This document shows, piece by piece, positions 45,354 through 56,646 of a stretch of DNA of 64,000 nucleotides. Source of the stretch: Plantago major (lineage: Eukaryota; Streptophyta; Magnoliopsida; Lamiales; Plantaginaceae). Location: positions 26,078,667-26,142,666 of the forward strand of contig CM048842.1 in the NCBI GenBank assembly GCA_026545765.1, in the 5' to 3' direction. Below the pieces are notes generated by a model. That model did no database searches and was not told the DNA's origin. It worked only from the letters and a program-made list of their open reading frames with translations. Every line of letters starts with the position of its first letter. The stretch's first letter is position 1. Both the position numbers and the translations under genes were made by a program.

Positions 45354-45980
45354 TGTTGGTCCAACGGCAAAGGAAAAGACTAGAGGGGGGGGGGGGGGTG
45401 AATAGTCGTTTACAACTTTTATCGATAAACACAATTTCTCAGATATCTGTGAAGATATCTGATACTTAATTTCAGAGAGCAGAAGACTTTTCTGTGATAA
45501 GTGCACTTGCTCAGCAAGATATAATGTATTTAAATACTTTGCAGGATAAATAGAACGATAAGTAAATTGCTAAAAGTAAATAACACGTCTTTTATAGTGG
45601 TATCTGAACGTGGCGTAATCCTTCAACTAATCCACTTCGGCCTTTCTCAGACCTAGAATCCACTAAGACAGATAATTGAGTTCACCTTACAAATATCTTC
45701 TCTCGATTCCTAAATACAGTAGGTTCCCAACCAAGTGTTCCCCCTGAGTTATTCCCCGGCTCCCGGCCAAGTACTTCCTATACTCATAAACCTTTAAGTT
45801 GTTCCTTAGTTTCCCAAACTAAGTACTACCTATGCTCAGTAACCTCGGAGTTATTCCTTAGTTTCCCAAACTAAGTACTTCCTGTACTCCACGGCGTTTA
45901 AGGTGTTGGTTATGATGGTTTGTCAGGTGAGTAGTCTTACTAAATTTTCAGTTATTTAGGAATACTCTATAGAACAAGAA
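45354..45980 (-). repeat. Inner part of the 3' LTR of copia element E (reversed, split)
   Basis: Reverse complement of the LTR from its end (ttggaccaaca-type edge at 45354) back to about two fifths of its length (gattcttgttctatagag). At 45981 the forward LTR of element B begins, so B inserted into this LTR; the rest of it is gone. A G-run (11 G, 45387-45397) is the complement of the LTR C-run. The preceding 5 bp are cacat; the matching duplicate would lie beyond 64000. Confidence 0.88.
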
Positions 45981-47580
45981 TGTTAGGAATATCTGTTTAG
46001 ATTTTGATCAGCAATCTAATGACTTATCTTAGCTCAGAAAGGTGGTTAGTACTCTTGGTTCACTTGAACACTGTAAAAGAGGAAAATCACTAAGTATGAT
46101 AGTCTAGCAAATCATGTATAGGATGTTAGGTCTCGGAATGTAATTTTTATATCTTTGAAGAAGACCAAGAAGAAGGCATCCAGCAGGAGAGTTCGACAAA
46201 TTTTGAAGTTTTGAAGACTGCACAAGATTGCTGAAGACAAAGGTCATCAGATACCTATGTCCAGATATCTTGAATAAACAAGTGTTTTTCAATAAACAAG
46301 TTTTGCAAAAGATATCTGAGAAAACAAGGTTTCTGAACGAGGAAAAGTGCCCACAGATATCTACACTCAGATACCTTGGATAAAAAACTATTTCTGGGAA
46401 ACAATGTTGTAACAAGTATCTGGAGATGTGAAGGTCTCTGGAAAGGGACGTGCAATGCTTCAGAAAGCATGCATAGTTCTGTTGGCACTACAGGACAAAA
46501 ATAGTACAATGTAATAAATGCACAGACAGAGACATCTGAACAAAAGAGGAAATCTCTGAAAAGAGAGAACGTCTTCTGCAGTACTATTTACAGATATCAA
46601 TAGTTTGAATTTCATTAAGCCTAACGGATACTGTTCAAACGGCATGATTTTCAACTATAAATATCAACACTTAGAATGCTTGAAAACTACACAGAACTTA
46701 CACCTTAAACTTACAACAAGAACACTATCTTTCAAACTCTCAAGCATACTACTTACCTTCAAGCTTTCTGTTGTGACCAAAGCTCTTGATTATAAGTAGC
46801 ACAAAAGTTCTAAGTGTCCTGATCCTTAACAAGCATTGTTATCTGTGAAGGAGTTAAATTAAGATTTCATATCTGAGATTCATTCTCTTGAACACTTATC
46901 ATAGACTTGGCTCAGTAAAGAACAAGATACCATACATTGAAAAGTGTATTAAGTATACTTGATTCATAGAGCTATCTGCATAACTGAATAAGTTATTAAA
47001 GAAGCTCACCTGACAAACTACCTTAACCAACACCTTAAACGGCGTGGAGTACAGGAAGAGTTTAGGAAACTAAGGAATAACTCCAAGGTTACTGAGCATA
47101 GGAAGTACTTAGTTTGGGAAACTAAGGAATAGCTCAAAGGTTTCTGAGTATAGGAAGTACTTGGCTGAGAAAGCCGGTGAATAACTCAGGGGAACACTTG
47201 GTTGGGAACCTAGTGTATTTAGGAATCGAGAGAAGATATTTGTAAGGTTAACTCATTTATCTGTCTTAGTGGATTCTAGGTCTGAGAAAGGCCGCAGTGG
47301 ATTAGTTGAAGGATTACGCCACCTTCAGATACCACTATAAAGTCTTGTGTTATTTACTTTCTGCAATTTATTACTTGCTTTATTTACTTTGCTAAGTATT
47401 TACACATATCTTGCTGAGCACGTGCACTTATCACAAAAAGTCTTCCGCTCTCTGAAATTAAGTATCAGATATCTTCAAAAATATCTGAGAAATTGTGTTT
47501 ATCGACAAAAGTTTGAAAAAGACTATTCACCCCCCCCCCCCCCCCTCTAGTCTTTTACTTTGCCGTTATCTGGACCAACA
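45981..47580 (+). repeat. 5' LTR of copia element B
   Basis: 1600 bp, TGTTAGGAATATC...GACCAACA. TATAAATA at 46656-46663; hairpin cluster about 47068-47215, the first unit damaged; a 16-base C-run at 47530-47545. Confidence 0.95.
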
Positions 47581-47582
47581 AA

Positions 47583-47594
47583 TGGTATCAGAGC
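47583..47594 (+). other. Primer-binding site of element B
   Basis: TGGTATCAGAGC two bases after the LTR; complementary to the 3' end of initiator-Met tRNA, the usual copia primer. Intact here, unlike in element A. Confidence 0.9.
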
Positions 47595-47698
47595 AGGAGG
47601 TTCCCAAGCCTTCTGCACTTAACCTAAATCCCAGATAAGTGCCCACTAAATGCTTTTCACCTACACTTGATTTGTCTGTTTAGTGTGTTTGCTTTAGG

Positions 47699-50230
47699 AT
47701 GTCTTTAAGTGACGCTCCAATTCTCAAGCCAGATAATTATGAGAAATGGAAGAACAACATGATGCTCCACCTAGAAGCAATCTGTGATGAAATGATCGAA
47801 GTAATAAAGAATGGCCCCATGGTCATTCAACAACTCAAGCAGGTCATGGAGGTTTCTAATGGTAGAGACAAAGTTCCCATTGATGCAGAACGAAGTGGTG
47901 GTTCCTCACAAAAAGTGCTTGACGGTGGAAGACCCTCTTGGTCAAGTTATTTACGAGCCAAAATCCAAAGAGCTTTGGACATCGGAAGATGCCAAGAGAA
48001 ATTGACTGGATGGTCAGGCTCGCAATATCATCATACGTTCTACTCCAGAGCACATACAGTGTAAACTGTGGGGTGCAAAAACGGTGAAAGTGGCAACCGA
48101 TTGATTGAGAAATCAGGTCTTTGAGAAAACAAAGGAAAATAAGATCGAAGTTTTGAAGCTCAAATTCCAAAACTTTAAATAAGGTCGCACAGAGACTCTT
48201 GAAGAACTAGATTTCCGGTTTACAACACTCATGAGTGACATGGCTGCACTTGGTGAAAGTAATAGATATACCCAACAAGAAAAAATTAAAACTATTGTGA
48301 GAAGTCTAAATCATAACTGGGAGCATACAAAGTTTTTTTACTTTAACAAAGGAATGCCAGATATCACTCCAATGGAACTTTTCTCTCACCTTGCCACAGT
48401 TGACTATGAGACAACTCAAAGAGAACAAACAACTGAAAAGTTGCAGAATATTGCTCTCGTTGCTCAAGGAACTTCTGAAAAGAAGGAAGGCAAGGAGGTG
48501 ACTGAGGAGAATGCTCTTGCTGTAAAGCAAATGAGACAATATGTCAGTCGGGAGATTGAGAGAAGAAAAGCCAAAGAGAAGCTGAAAAAGCATCTAGGCT
48601 CAAATTATCACCAGTACAAAATATGCAATTTGTCAGCTCATTGAACAAGTCGCTCAAGAAGCATCTAGTACTGAGGAAGCAGAAATCGGAAACGATATCT
48701 GTTTCTATTGTCAGAAACCTGGTCATTTTAAAATAGATTACCTTATTTTCAATAAGCTAAAGACAGGTGACAAGAAAGATAGAAGAAACTTCAAGAGAGG
48801 TCAGAGAGCTCTGCTCACTGAGGAAAGAAAGAAGATACAAATCCAACTGGATGCTCTAGACATTGAGTCTGATTCTGAGGATGAAGACTCAGATGATTCC
48901 ACATTGCCTTCTCCAGAGATGTGTGGTGTCTCTCATGAAGTGGTTGACTTTGGTCAAAAGAAGGAAGAAGTGTGTGGAGTGGCTGAATAAATCTTTCCAG
49001 ATATCTCCAACATTGAACCTTGTCTAATGGTTGATGAGGTAACACATACTTCTTGTTATACTTATGAAAGTGATGAGGAAGGAATCAAAGATCTAGAACA
49101 TCTCAGAAGAGAACTTGATCTCTACGAAAGAGAATTTCTAATGGTCCGAGCTAGAGCCGAAACCCTTGAAGAAGAAAAGAATTCTCTTGTAAAGGAAAAT
49201 TTACAATTACTCAAGATATCTGAGAAAAAGGATGCTGAAAATGCATTTCTCAAAGCTCAGATATCTGAGACAGAAAAGTCACATAAAGAAGCATTGGCCA
49301 AACTTCAAAAGAAATGTGAAGATCTTCTTTCTGAGAATAAGGAACTCAAAAAGAAGGAAGTATCTTTCCAATCTTATGTCAAAGCTAGTGACACTCTTAC
49401 TGAAGTACAATCTTATTTAAGAGATCCTTCAGGAAAGGGAGGACTTTGGCTGGACGCACAAACAAATAGATCTAGCACTCTGAATAAGAGTGATGAAAGA
49501 ATAACATTTGTCAGTGCTCAGCAAGATAATTCCCAAACAGCCTATAGCATTGGTCAGAAAGCTAAGGTCATTGACAAGAAAAGCGATTGCCACCAAACCT
49601 TTGTGGGAAAAACAAGTCCAAAAGAAAACTATTGGGAATATTTCTGAAAAGAAACATAACACTGAAAAGTGTAATCACCCACAGTGCTATATCTCTCAGA
49701 AAGGAAGAATTGCAGGAGCTGGCAAATTCTCCTATGTCACGTTTTCTGGAAAGAAACTAGACTACCCAGAGACTAGCAAAGCTGCTGAGATGAGAACTCA
49801 GATACCACCAATTGCTCGAAATGGCATTGGCTATAAAGCCATCGGGAAACAACTTGCTCGTGAGTATAAACAAGCGCAAGAACGATGGATAAAGGCTAGA
49901 ATTGCTTACAGCAATTATCAGAAGTGGAAGAAAAGTCAAGCCACTGAAAATCTGAATGCCAGGACTAGAAGAAATCTGGCAAGGAAATCTAAGTTTGCTG
50001 ACAAGCAGACTCAGCAACCTGACAGGTATCTGAAAGCACCACGAGGAGCACCAAAGAACACACCAAGAAGGAAAATAGCGTTAAATGATAATGATACCAA
50101 TCATTTACCTAAAATTCCTCCTTATGTTCTAACAAGCCAAAAGAATATCCCAAGGAAGTTCATTCAGAAATGGATTCCTACAGGGAGATTCTTTAGTCCA
50201 GAAGGTTCCAGTGTTGGAATAAGAGCCTAA
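47699..50230 (+). pseudogene. gag: copia gag, element B (broken)
   Basis: Starts MSLSDAPILKPDNYEKW at 47699; frame changes between about 47930 and 48230 break the N-terminal domain, which is otherwise clear (LEELDFRFTTLMSDMAAL, QEKIKTIVRSLNHNWEH). Stop or shift near 48640. The zinc knuckle reads CFYCQKPGHFKIDY, the last Cys replaced by Tyr, so it should not bind zinc normally. Acidic segment, then coiled coil (frame 49027-49647), a shift near 49590, and the basic C-terminal part 49508-50230. The gene ends at TAA 50228-50230, in the same frame as pol. The start and end frames agree, so the net effect of the shifts is zero. Confidence 0.88.
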
Positions 50231-53200
50231 CTCCTTGTTTCCTGTTTTGTGCAGAACACTCTGAGGAAGAACCCAAAGTGGCATTTTGATAGTGGATGTG
50301 GGAAGCACATGACATGAGACAAAGAAAATCTGATTAACTATAGAAAATGCGATAATGGACCAATTATTAGATTTGCTGGAGGAGATGAAAATCCAACCAT
50401 AGGACTTGGCAATCTGAAGTTTGGAGCCCTTACAATCTCTGAAGTACTACATGTAAAGGGATAGAAATATAATCTCCAAAGCATGAGTCAATTAGTAGAC
50501 AAAGGGTACACTGTCAAGATCAAGTCAAAACTATGCAAAGTGATTGACAATGAGTCAAAGCAGACAGTCTTGGTTGCTAGGCGAAAAGGAAATCTTTATG
50601 TTGCTGACTGGGCATCTGCCACAACTAAAGAATGTCTCATGGTGAGTCAATCTGGCTGCACTGAAGAAAACTGGCTATGGAATAAGAGAATGAGTCACTT
50701 CAATTTCAAAACTCTGAACAAGCTAGCCAAGAAAGAATTGGTGGTTGGTTTACCCAAAATGGTATATAGAAAAGATGGAATATACTCAGCATGCCAAATG
50801 GGAAAACAATCCAAAATATCTGTCAAGTCTAAAACTAGACAATCCAGTGAAAGGCCACTACAAATGTTACATATAGATCTTTTTGAATCCTCTGTAACCA
50901 GCTATGCAGGAAAGAAGTATGGTCTGGTTGTTGTTGTTGATTACTCAAGATTCACTTAGGTTGTATTTCTCAAACAAAAATCTGATGTAGGGGTTGAAAT
51001 ACCTAACTTGCTGAATAAGCTTGACGTCATGAAAAATGACAAGGTATCTGTAATCAGAACAGACCATGGTACTGAATTTGTGAACCAGTACATAAAAGAG
51101 TTTTGTACCTGCAAAGGTATACAACATCAACTATCTTCCGTAAGGACACCACAACAAAATGGTGTTGCTGAAAGAAATAATAGGACCCTAAAAGAAGCAT
51201 CAAGAACAATGCTTGCTGACACTGAAATAAGTGAAATCTATTGGGTTGAAGCTATTAACACAGCCTGCTATACTTAAAATAGATGTTTCATTAACAAACA
51301 CCATGACAAAACTCCGTATGAGCTTTTGATTGGTAGACCCCCTAGTATCAAACATCTAAGGGTGTTTGGTTGCTGACGTTTTGTTCTTAACAATGGAAAA
51401 GAATACTTGAGAATATTTCAACCAAAAGCAGATGAAGGAGTATTTCTTAGTTATTTTCTGAATAGCAAAGCCTATAGAATCTACAACAAAAGAACGCAAA
51501 AGATTGAAGAATCTGTTCATGTAGTTTTCTACGAAGGAAACAAGAAAATACCCTTGAATGATGATCTCTCAGAAAGGTTCAAAGAGCTGATGATTAAAGA
51601 TTCTGAAGAAGAATCCTCAATAGGAAAAAAAATCTACATTCACTTAGAGGATGAATCTAACGATGAAAAGCAACCATTGCTTAGTAACAACCAGATGACT
51701 ATAAGACATGATGAAGAATTTCATATGAGAATTCCAGAAATGGAACAGGTTACTGAGAACCTTCATCATGAAGAGGTTTCTGAGAATGAGATTGCTGAAA
51801 ATCAAATTCCAGATATCTCTAACACTGAAAAAGTGTCAGATATCCATGGCATTTTCCATGTGTCAGATATCTCAGATACTGAACAAGTATCCTATCAAGA
51901 TCATGTTGATTCACATTCAGATCAAAATGATATTGATCCTACTAGTTCAAAACCCATTATGAAATGGATAACAAATCATCCTGCTAAGGATGTGATCGGT
52001 CCTTTAGACCAAGGAGTTAGAACTAGGAGAGCAATTGCTGACTCTCTTTATGGATGTTTCATCTCAAATATTTAACCTAAAACTATAGAAGAAGCATTGA
52101 AGGATCAATATTGGATCTCTGCAATGCAAGAAGAGTAGGATAAATTTGAGAGAAACAGAGTCTGGAAACTGGTTCCATTTGTTGACGGAATATCTGTAAT
52201 TGGAACCAAGTGGGTTTTCAGAAATAAAATGAATGAATCTGGTGAAATAACCTGAAACAAAGCAAGGCTGGTTGCCAAGGGATTCACCAAGACTGAAGGA
52301 CTAGATTTTGATGAATCTTATGCACCAGTTACAAGATTGGATGCAATAAGACTCTTTCTAGCCTTTGCAGCTTATAATGACTTTACAGTTTATCAAATGG
52401 ATGTCAAGAGTGCACTCCTAAATGGTGAACTTGCTGAGGAAGTCTATGTTGAGCAACCACCAGGCTTTTAGGTTTTCTCAGAAAGTAGGATGGTCTACGA
52501 GCTTCAGAAAGCTCTGTATGGGCTGAAACAAGCTCCAAGAGCATGGTATGATACATTGGCCAGATACCTACTAGAAAGTGGTTTCAAGAAAGGAGATGTT
52601 GATAAAACACTCTTTACATTGAACCATGATGGGAAACTACTTTTAGTTCAAGTATATGTTGATGACATTATATTTGGATCTAAAGACAAACAACTTTGTG
52701 AAGACTTTGCTGAGCTCATGAAAAGTAAATTTGAGATGAGCATGATGGAAGAATTAAACTACTTCCTAGGATTGCAAGTCAAGCAACTTAATGATGGAAT
52801 ATTCATTAGTCAAACAAAGTATGCAAAGGACATGCTCAATTAGTTTAATCTAAAGCCTTCTGAAAAGAATGCTAAGATACCTATGAGCATTGGAACCAAA
52901 ATGACCTATACTGAATCTGACAAGAGTATTGAAGAACACAAGTATAGGAAATTGATTTGGTCTCTACTGCACCTCACTGCAAGTAGACCTGATATTCAAT
53001 ATGCAGTTGGAGTGTGTGCTAGATTTCAGACAAATCCAATGCAATCACACTACAACATTGCTATGAAAATATTAAGGTATGTAAAGGGTACTGTAGAAGT
53101 TAGATTGTGGTATCCAAAAGACAGTGGATTGAGTTTAGTTGGCTATTCTGATGCTGACTATGCTGGATCATTGCTTGATAGAAAAAGCACCTCAGGAACA

Positions 53201-53632
53201 TGTCAATTTCTTGGTGCCAGATTAATATCATGGTTCATCAAGAAACAAAACTCAATTGTCACATCTACCACGGAGGCTGAATATATTGCTGCTGGGTGTT
53301 GTGCTTCACAAATACTGTGGATACAACAACAACTCAGAGACTATGAGGTCAATGAATAGAAAACTCCGATTTTCTGTGACAACTCAAGTGCTATTGCCAT
53401 AACTCAGAATCCTAAGTTTCATGCAAGAACAAAGCACATTGATGTTAGACACCACTTCATTAGAGACCATGTTGAAAAAGGCAATATAGAGATACTCAAG
53501 ATTGGTACTGAAGACCAACTTGCAGATATCTTAACAAAGCCTTTGCAAGAAAGTAGGTTCTTAACCTTGAGACATAGTCTTGGGTTAATGGAGTTACCAA
53601 AGGAACTGAAAAGTTCTAAATCTCTGAGATGA
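50231..53632 (+). pseudogene. pol: copia pol, element B, full length with point stops
   Basis: One reading frame from after the gag TAA to TGA 53630-53632, interrupted by about a dozen stops but with all domains in order. Protease HFDSGCGKHMT at about 50283; integrase HHCC (WNKRMSHFNF, YSACQMGKQ), then the catalytic core: LHIDLFES, IRTDHGTEF and NGVAERNNR (D, D, E all present). A linker rich in S, E and D carries repeated ISDTE units. RT has [42 protein letters not shown] and YVDDIIFGS at about 52660. RNase H has YSDADYAGS, TTEAEYIAAGC and FCDNSSAIAI. The C-terminus ends LGLMELPKELKSSKSLR. Stops include 50958, 51275, 51376, 52072, 52137, 52252, 52468, 52841 and 53357. The integrase and RT active sites look sound; only the stops disable it. 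Confidence 0.93.
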
Positions 53633-53650
53633 GGATTCAGAAAGGAGAAA

Positions 53651-53934
53651 GATATCTGGATCAGGCATCTAGATATTCAAACAAAAAAAAAAGGGAGGGG
53701 TATCTGAGACAGGAACTCATATACTAAAAGAAACTAAGAATGTGAGTGAGACAAGAACTCAGTATGATTAAGAAGGGAAAAAGAAGAGATAAGATATATG
53801 GAACAGGAATCCAGAATATCAAAGGCAAAAGGTGAAACACTTAGCAAACAAGTATCTGAGACGGGAACTCAGATATCAAAAGTTAAAGGGTAAAATGGCT
53901 ATTTGAAGATTTCTGAGACAGGTACTCAGATATC
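53651..53934 (+). promoter_or_regulatory. Array of stem-loops after copia pol (element B)
   Basis: Members with the 10-7-10 layout: 53651-53677 (arms GATATCTGGA / TCTAGATATT, loop TCAGGCA, with G:T pairs), 53851-53877 (AGTATCTGAG / CTCAGATATC, loop ACGGGAA) and 53908-53934 (GATTTCTGAG / CTCAGATATC, loop ACAGGTA). Partial members lie around 53700, 53740 and 53800. Same position relative to pol as in element A. Confidence 0.8.
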
Positions 53935-53945
53935 TAGTTCACTCA

Positions 53946-53958
53946 GTGAGGGGGAACA
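53946..53958 (+). other. Internal polypurine-tract-like motif (element B)
   Basis: GTGAGGGGGAACA, identical to the element A copy, immediately after the hairpin array. Confidence 0.5.
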
Positions 53959-54261
53959 CAAAAGAGAATAGTACAACTGTTTGCAGTCCACTACTCTCTT
54001 GAAATTTGTGTTATTTCTATCTCTGTGTAAAACATGAACAGATACAGAGTGTGAGATAGACTCAGATACAAAAATTGTCCCTTAGTCACACAGAAGAAAT
54101 GTGATTCAGATAGCTAATCGCCAAAATTCATTAATTGGGCACAATAACATGGGTTGATTGTGATAATTGCTGAAAAAGCAATCCCAACCATTGATGAAAT
54201 AGGCGTTCCATTTTAAAGGCCGAGATTAATTCTCTGTAAAATAGTGGACTGTAAAAACTCA

Positions 54262-54388
54262 GACGTGGCCCACTAAACATTTAATGCAAACCGAATTTTA
54301 CCCACGCCTTACTGTATGTACACAGATACAAATGCAAAAAATTAATTTGTGTATTTTTGTCTGTTGGAATTACACTGCTATATATATA
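54262..54388 (+). promoter_or_regulatory. Putative internal promoter of the third ORF (element B)
   Basis: agacgtggcccac (about 54262-54274) holds the ACGTGGC core of a G-box/ABRE. ctatatatatag lies at 54378-54389, about 190 bp ahead of the ATG at 54578. The transcript start would be near 54415, giving a leader of about 160 nt. Confidence 0.45.
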
Positions 54389-54577
54389 GGATTTTGGCAA
54401 AAGAAATCACTTTTGCCTAATCCTACATTTGCTCTTGCACAAAAACTGCAAAATTCTCTCAAATCTCTCTAAAATTTTCTCTGCAACTACTGATTCCCTC
54501 TTAGTTTTTCTGCAAAGAATCACTAATCTCCTACCTAAATCTCTTCATATTTTTCAAAAACTTCACTATTTAAAGAG

Positions 54578-55785
54578 ATGGCTCCGAAACGTGCTTCTAC
54601 TTAGAAATCCCAAGCTACTACATCTGGTACTGCTGAAAAGCAAGCACCAGAGCTGGTTATAACAAACAATCGGTTGATTGGAGAGTTCAATCCTGGTCAT
54701 TGGACTTCAAATCACAGGATGATTTGGGGTGGTGCCATGATTGAGGAATATCTGGTAGCTGCAATAGAAAACCAGACTGACAGAAAATTGGTACTTGATA
54801 TGCTTGAAAACGTACAAATTAAGGGCTTTTTATCTGCTCTTCCCAGTGGAGTTTCTTCCCTGGATGTCCTGGAGTTTTACAACAACTCCACGATTATCTC
54901 CAAAGTCTCTGAAGGCACTAAGACAGTGTCTATCAAGACCAAAGTCCAAGGACAAGAAATCCTGTTGGATGAAACAGCTTTCTGTGAGCTGTTTGAACTT
55001 CAAAATCTTGGAAAGGATTTTGAAATTAACACCAAGGATGAAGATCTCCTTGAAGGTGTGAAGCAACTATACAGTGATGTGTGTGATCTTGACAAGCCAG
55101 ACACACCCATCGACTTTAAGCTTGCTGACATAAGGACCAGACATCTGTTGGTCCACTGGGGTGTGTTGGCATGTGTCCTTCACAGATGCTTTGATGGTCT
55201 ACAAAGAGGTGCTGACCAGATAAGCCAAGAACGCTGGATGATGATGTTCTTGTTGAATCAACAAGAAAAAAAAGGCTGGAAAACCCTTTCAATTGGGGGA
55301 AGTACGCCTTCATGAAATTTGTGAAGAAGATACAAGGCTTTGAGCCTAAAATCGTTAAAGGCCTTGCTGAGCCAAATGCCACAGTAAGCTATGGACTGAA
55401 GATTTGCTACTTACTGGAGTGCCTTGGCATTGAGCTCAGAGAGACGGCAGACATTGCCAATAGTAACCTACTCTACAAATATGAGTATACAAACATGATG
55501 AAAAAGGTTACTGCATCTCAGAAAGGTTCCAAGAAACGAAAGACTGATGAGGTATCTGAAAGTTCCATTGCGACCAAAAGGCCCAGAACTTCACAAAAGA
55601 AGTCTGCTGGCAACTCAGAAGGCATACCCATTATGGATGTCGACTCTCAGATACCTGCCGCCACTGCAGATGAACTCATCAATGCTGCTAAGACCACTAC
55701 TGATGAACTCATCAATGCAGATGAACTCATCAATGCTGCAGAGTGCCTTGCTGATGAACTCATCAATGTCATTGAGCCTTCTAGT
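54578..55785 (+). pseudogene. Third ORF of copia B, truncated exon 1
   Basis: Starts MAPKRAST at 54578, with a TAG four codons on where A and E have CAG or its equivalent. The frame 54674-55315 then reads HWTSNHRMIWGGAMIEEYL, SLDVLEFYNNS, ILLDETAFCELFELQNLG and LADIRTRHLLVHWGVLACVL. A shift near 55270 passes to frame 55312-55788: EYTNMMKKVTASQKGSKKRK, KRPRTSQKKSAG. It ends in four DELINA-type repeats (about 55668-55770). The downstream part was inverted or lost. Function unknown; the basic patch would suit nuclear entry. Confidence 0.8.
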
Positions 55786-56646
55786 TGAGGTGAGGTTGTG
55801 GTAGCCTCTTTCTCAGTCTCTGAGGCAAGCTTTCCAGCTTCCTCTTGTTCTTGTGTTTCTAATTCAGCCTGTAACAAAGAAATTTTATTAAATAACAAGA
55901 TTAATAAACACAAAATATCAGAAGTAGAGAGTTAAACCATTCAGCTACCTGAGCAATGTCAGGCTGATTGGTCTCTGGAACTTGTGACCCTTCTACGCCT
56001 TGGTCTTGTTGTTCCATTTCAGCTTTTTTGTTAGAAGTTTCAGGTACTTCAGACCTTTCCTAAGTGACTAACTCAGTTGCCTCCCCTGTTTGATCATTCT
56101 GAGTAGGTGTCTCAGTTGGATCCCTCTCTAGGAGTTGGGGAACCTGCTCATTTGCAGGATTTTCTTCAGCATATTGCATTGTTGGTATGTCGAAATGGAG
56201 TTCATTGACCATTTCATCAACCACTTGTGGCTGTTGTAGTTGTGGTTGTTGTGGTTGTCTGGAAGAAGAAGTTTGAGCATTTGAGAGCTCTTCCAGATTT
56301 TTAAGTGTTGTGTTGACATCAGCGTCTACCAACACTAGGTCACCACTCATCAGGGCCTCTTGAAGTTGTTTATACGTGACTTTCCCTGATGGTGTGTTGG
56401 CACCAACAACCTTTGCTATAGGTGCTTGCTCAGTAACCTTTGAGCGAGTTGTTTTCTCAGCAACCTTGGACCTTTTGGTCCTCTTTCCCTTGGCCTTGGT
56501 TACTTTTTCAGTAACCTTGAGGGCTGGGATCTCCTCCTCCTTGTCCGATTCGTCATCGAAATCTGGAACGGAGTTATCAACAATCCCTGCTGCTTCTGCA
56601 GAGAGAGTTTGAAGTTTCTCACTGCTTTTATTAGCATTGATAAGTT
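55786..56646 (-). pseudogene. Inverted segment of a third ORF (end of exon 1, intron 1, exon 2)
   Basis: On the minus strand this reads from after the DELINA repeats (ELINANKSSEKLQTL-like, near 56640) through LMSGDLVLVDADVNTTLKNL and a Q/P-rich run (QQPQLQQPQ) to the exon 1 end (DIAQ, donor at 55948). Then come an 80-bp intron (55869-55948, GT...AG) and exon 2 (AELETQEQEEAGKLASE). It fits exactly the portion expected to follow 55785 in element B, so it is probably B's own sequence turned round. Left junction about 55770-55790, right junction at about 56644-56648 in a ttgaa overlap. Confidence 0.75.

Larger units (their letters stand above)
45981..55785 (+). mobile_element. Sirevirus-like copia element B, 3' part lost
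   Basis: Same family as element A. LTR, intact primer site, gag, uninterrupted pol region, hairpin array, internal TATA box and the first 1.2 kb of the third ORF. It ends in a DELINA-coding repeat where the sequence turns over to the minus strand. No 3' LTR remains. It is the best template in the window for reading the family because its pol is not split. Confidence 0.92.

Noticed and set aside
47699..53632. Stops in copia B explained wholly by cytosine deamination
   Set aside because: Some stops are C-to-T or G-to-A changes, but several need transversions (Lys or Glu codons to TAG/TAA), so ordinary mutation is enough.
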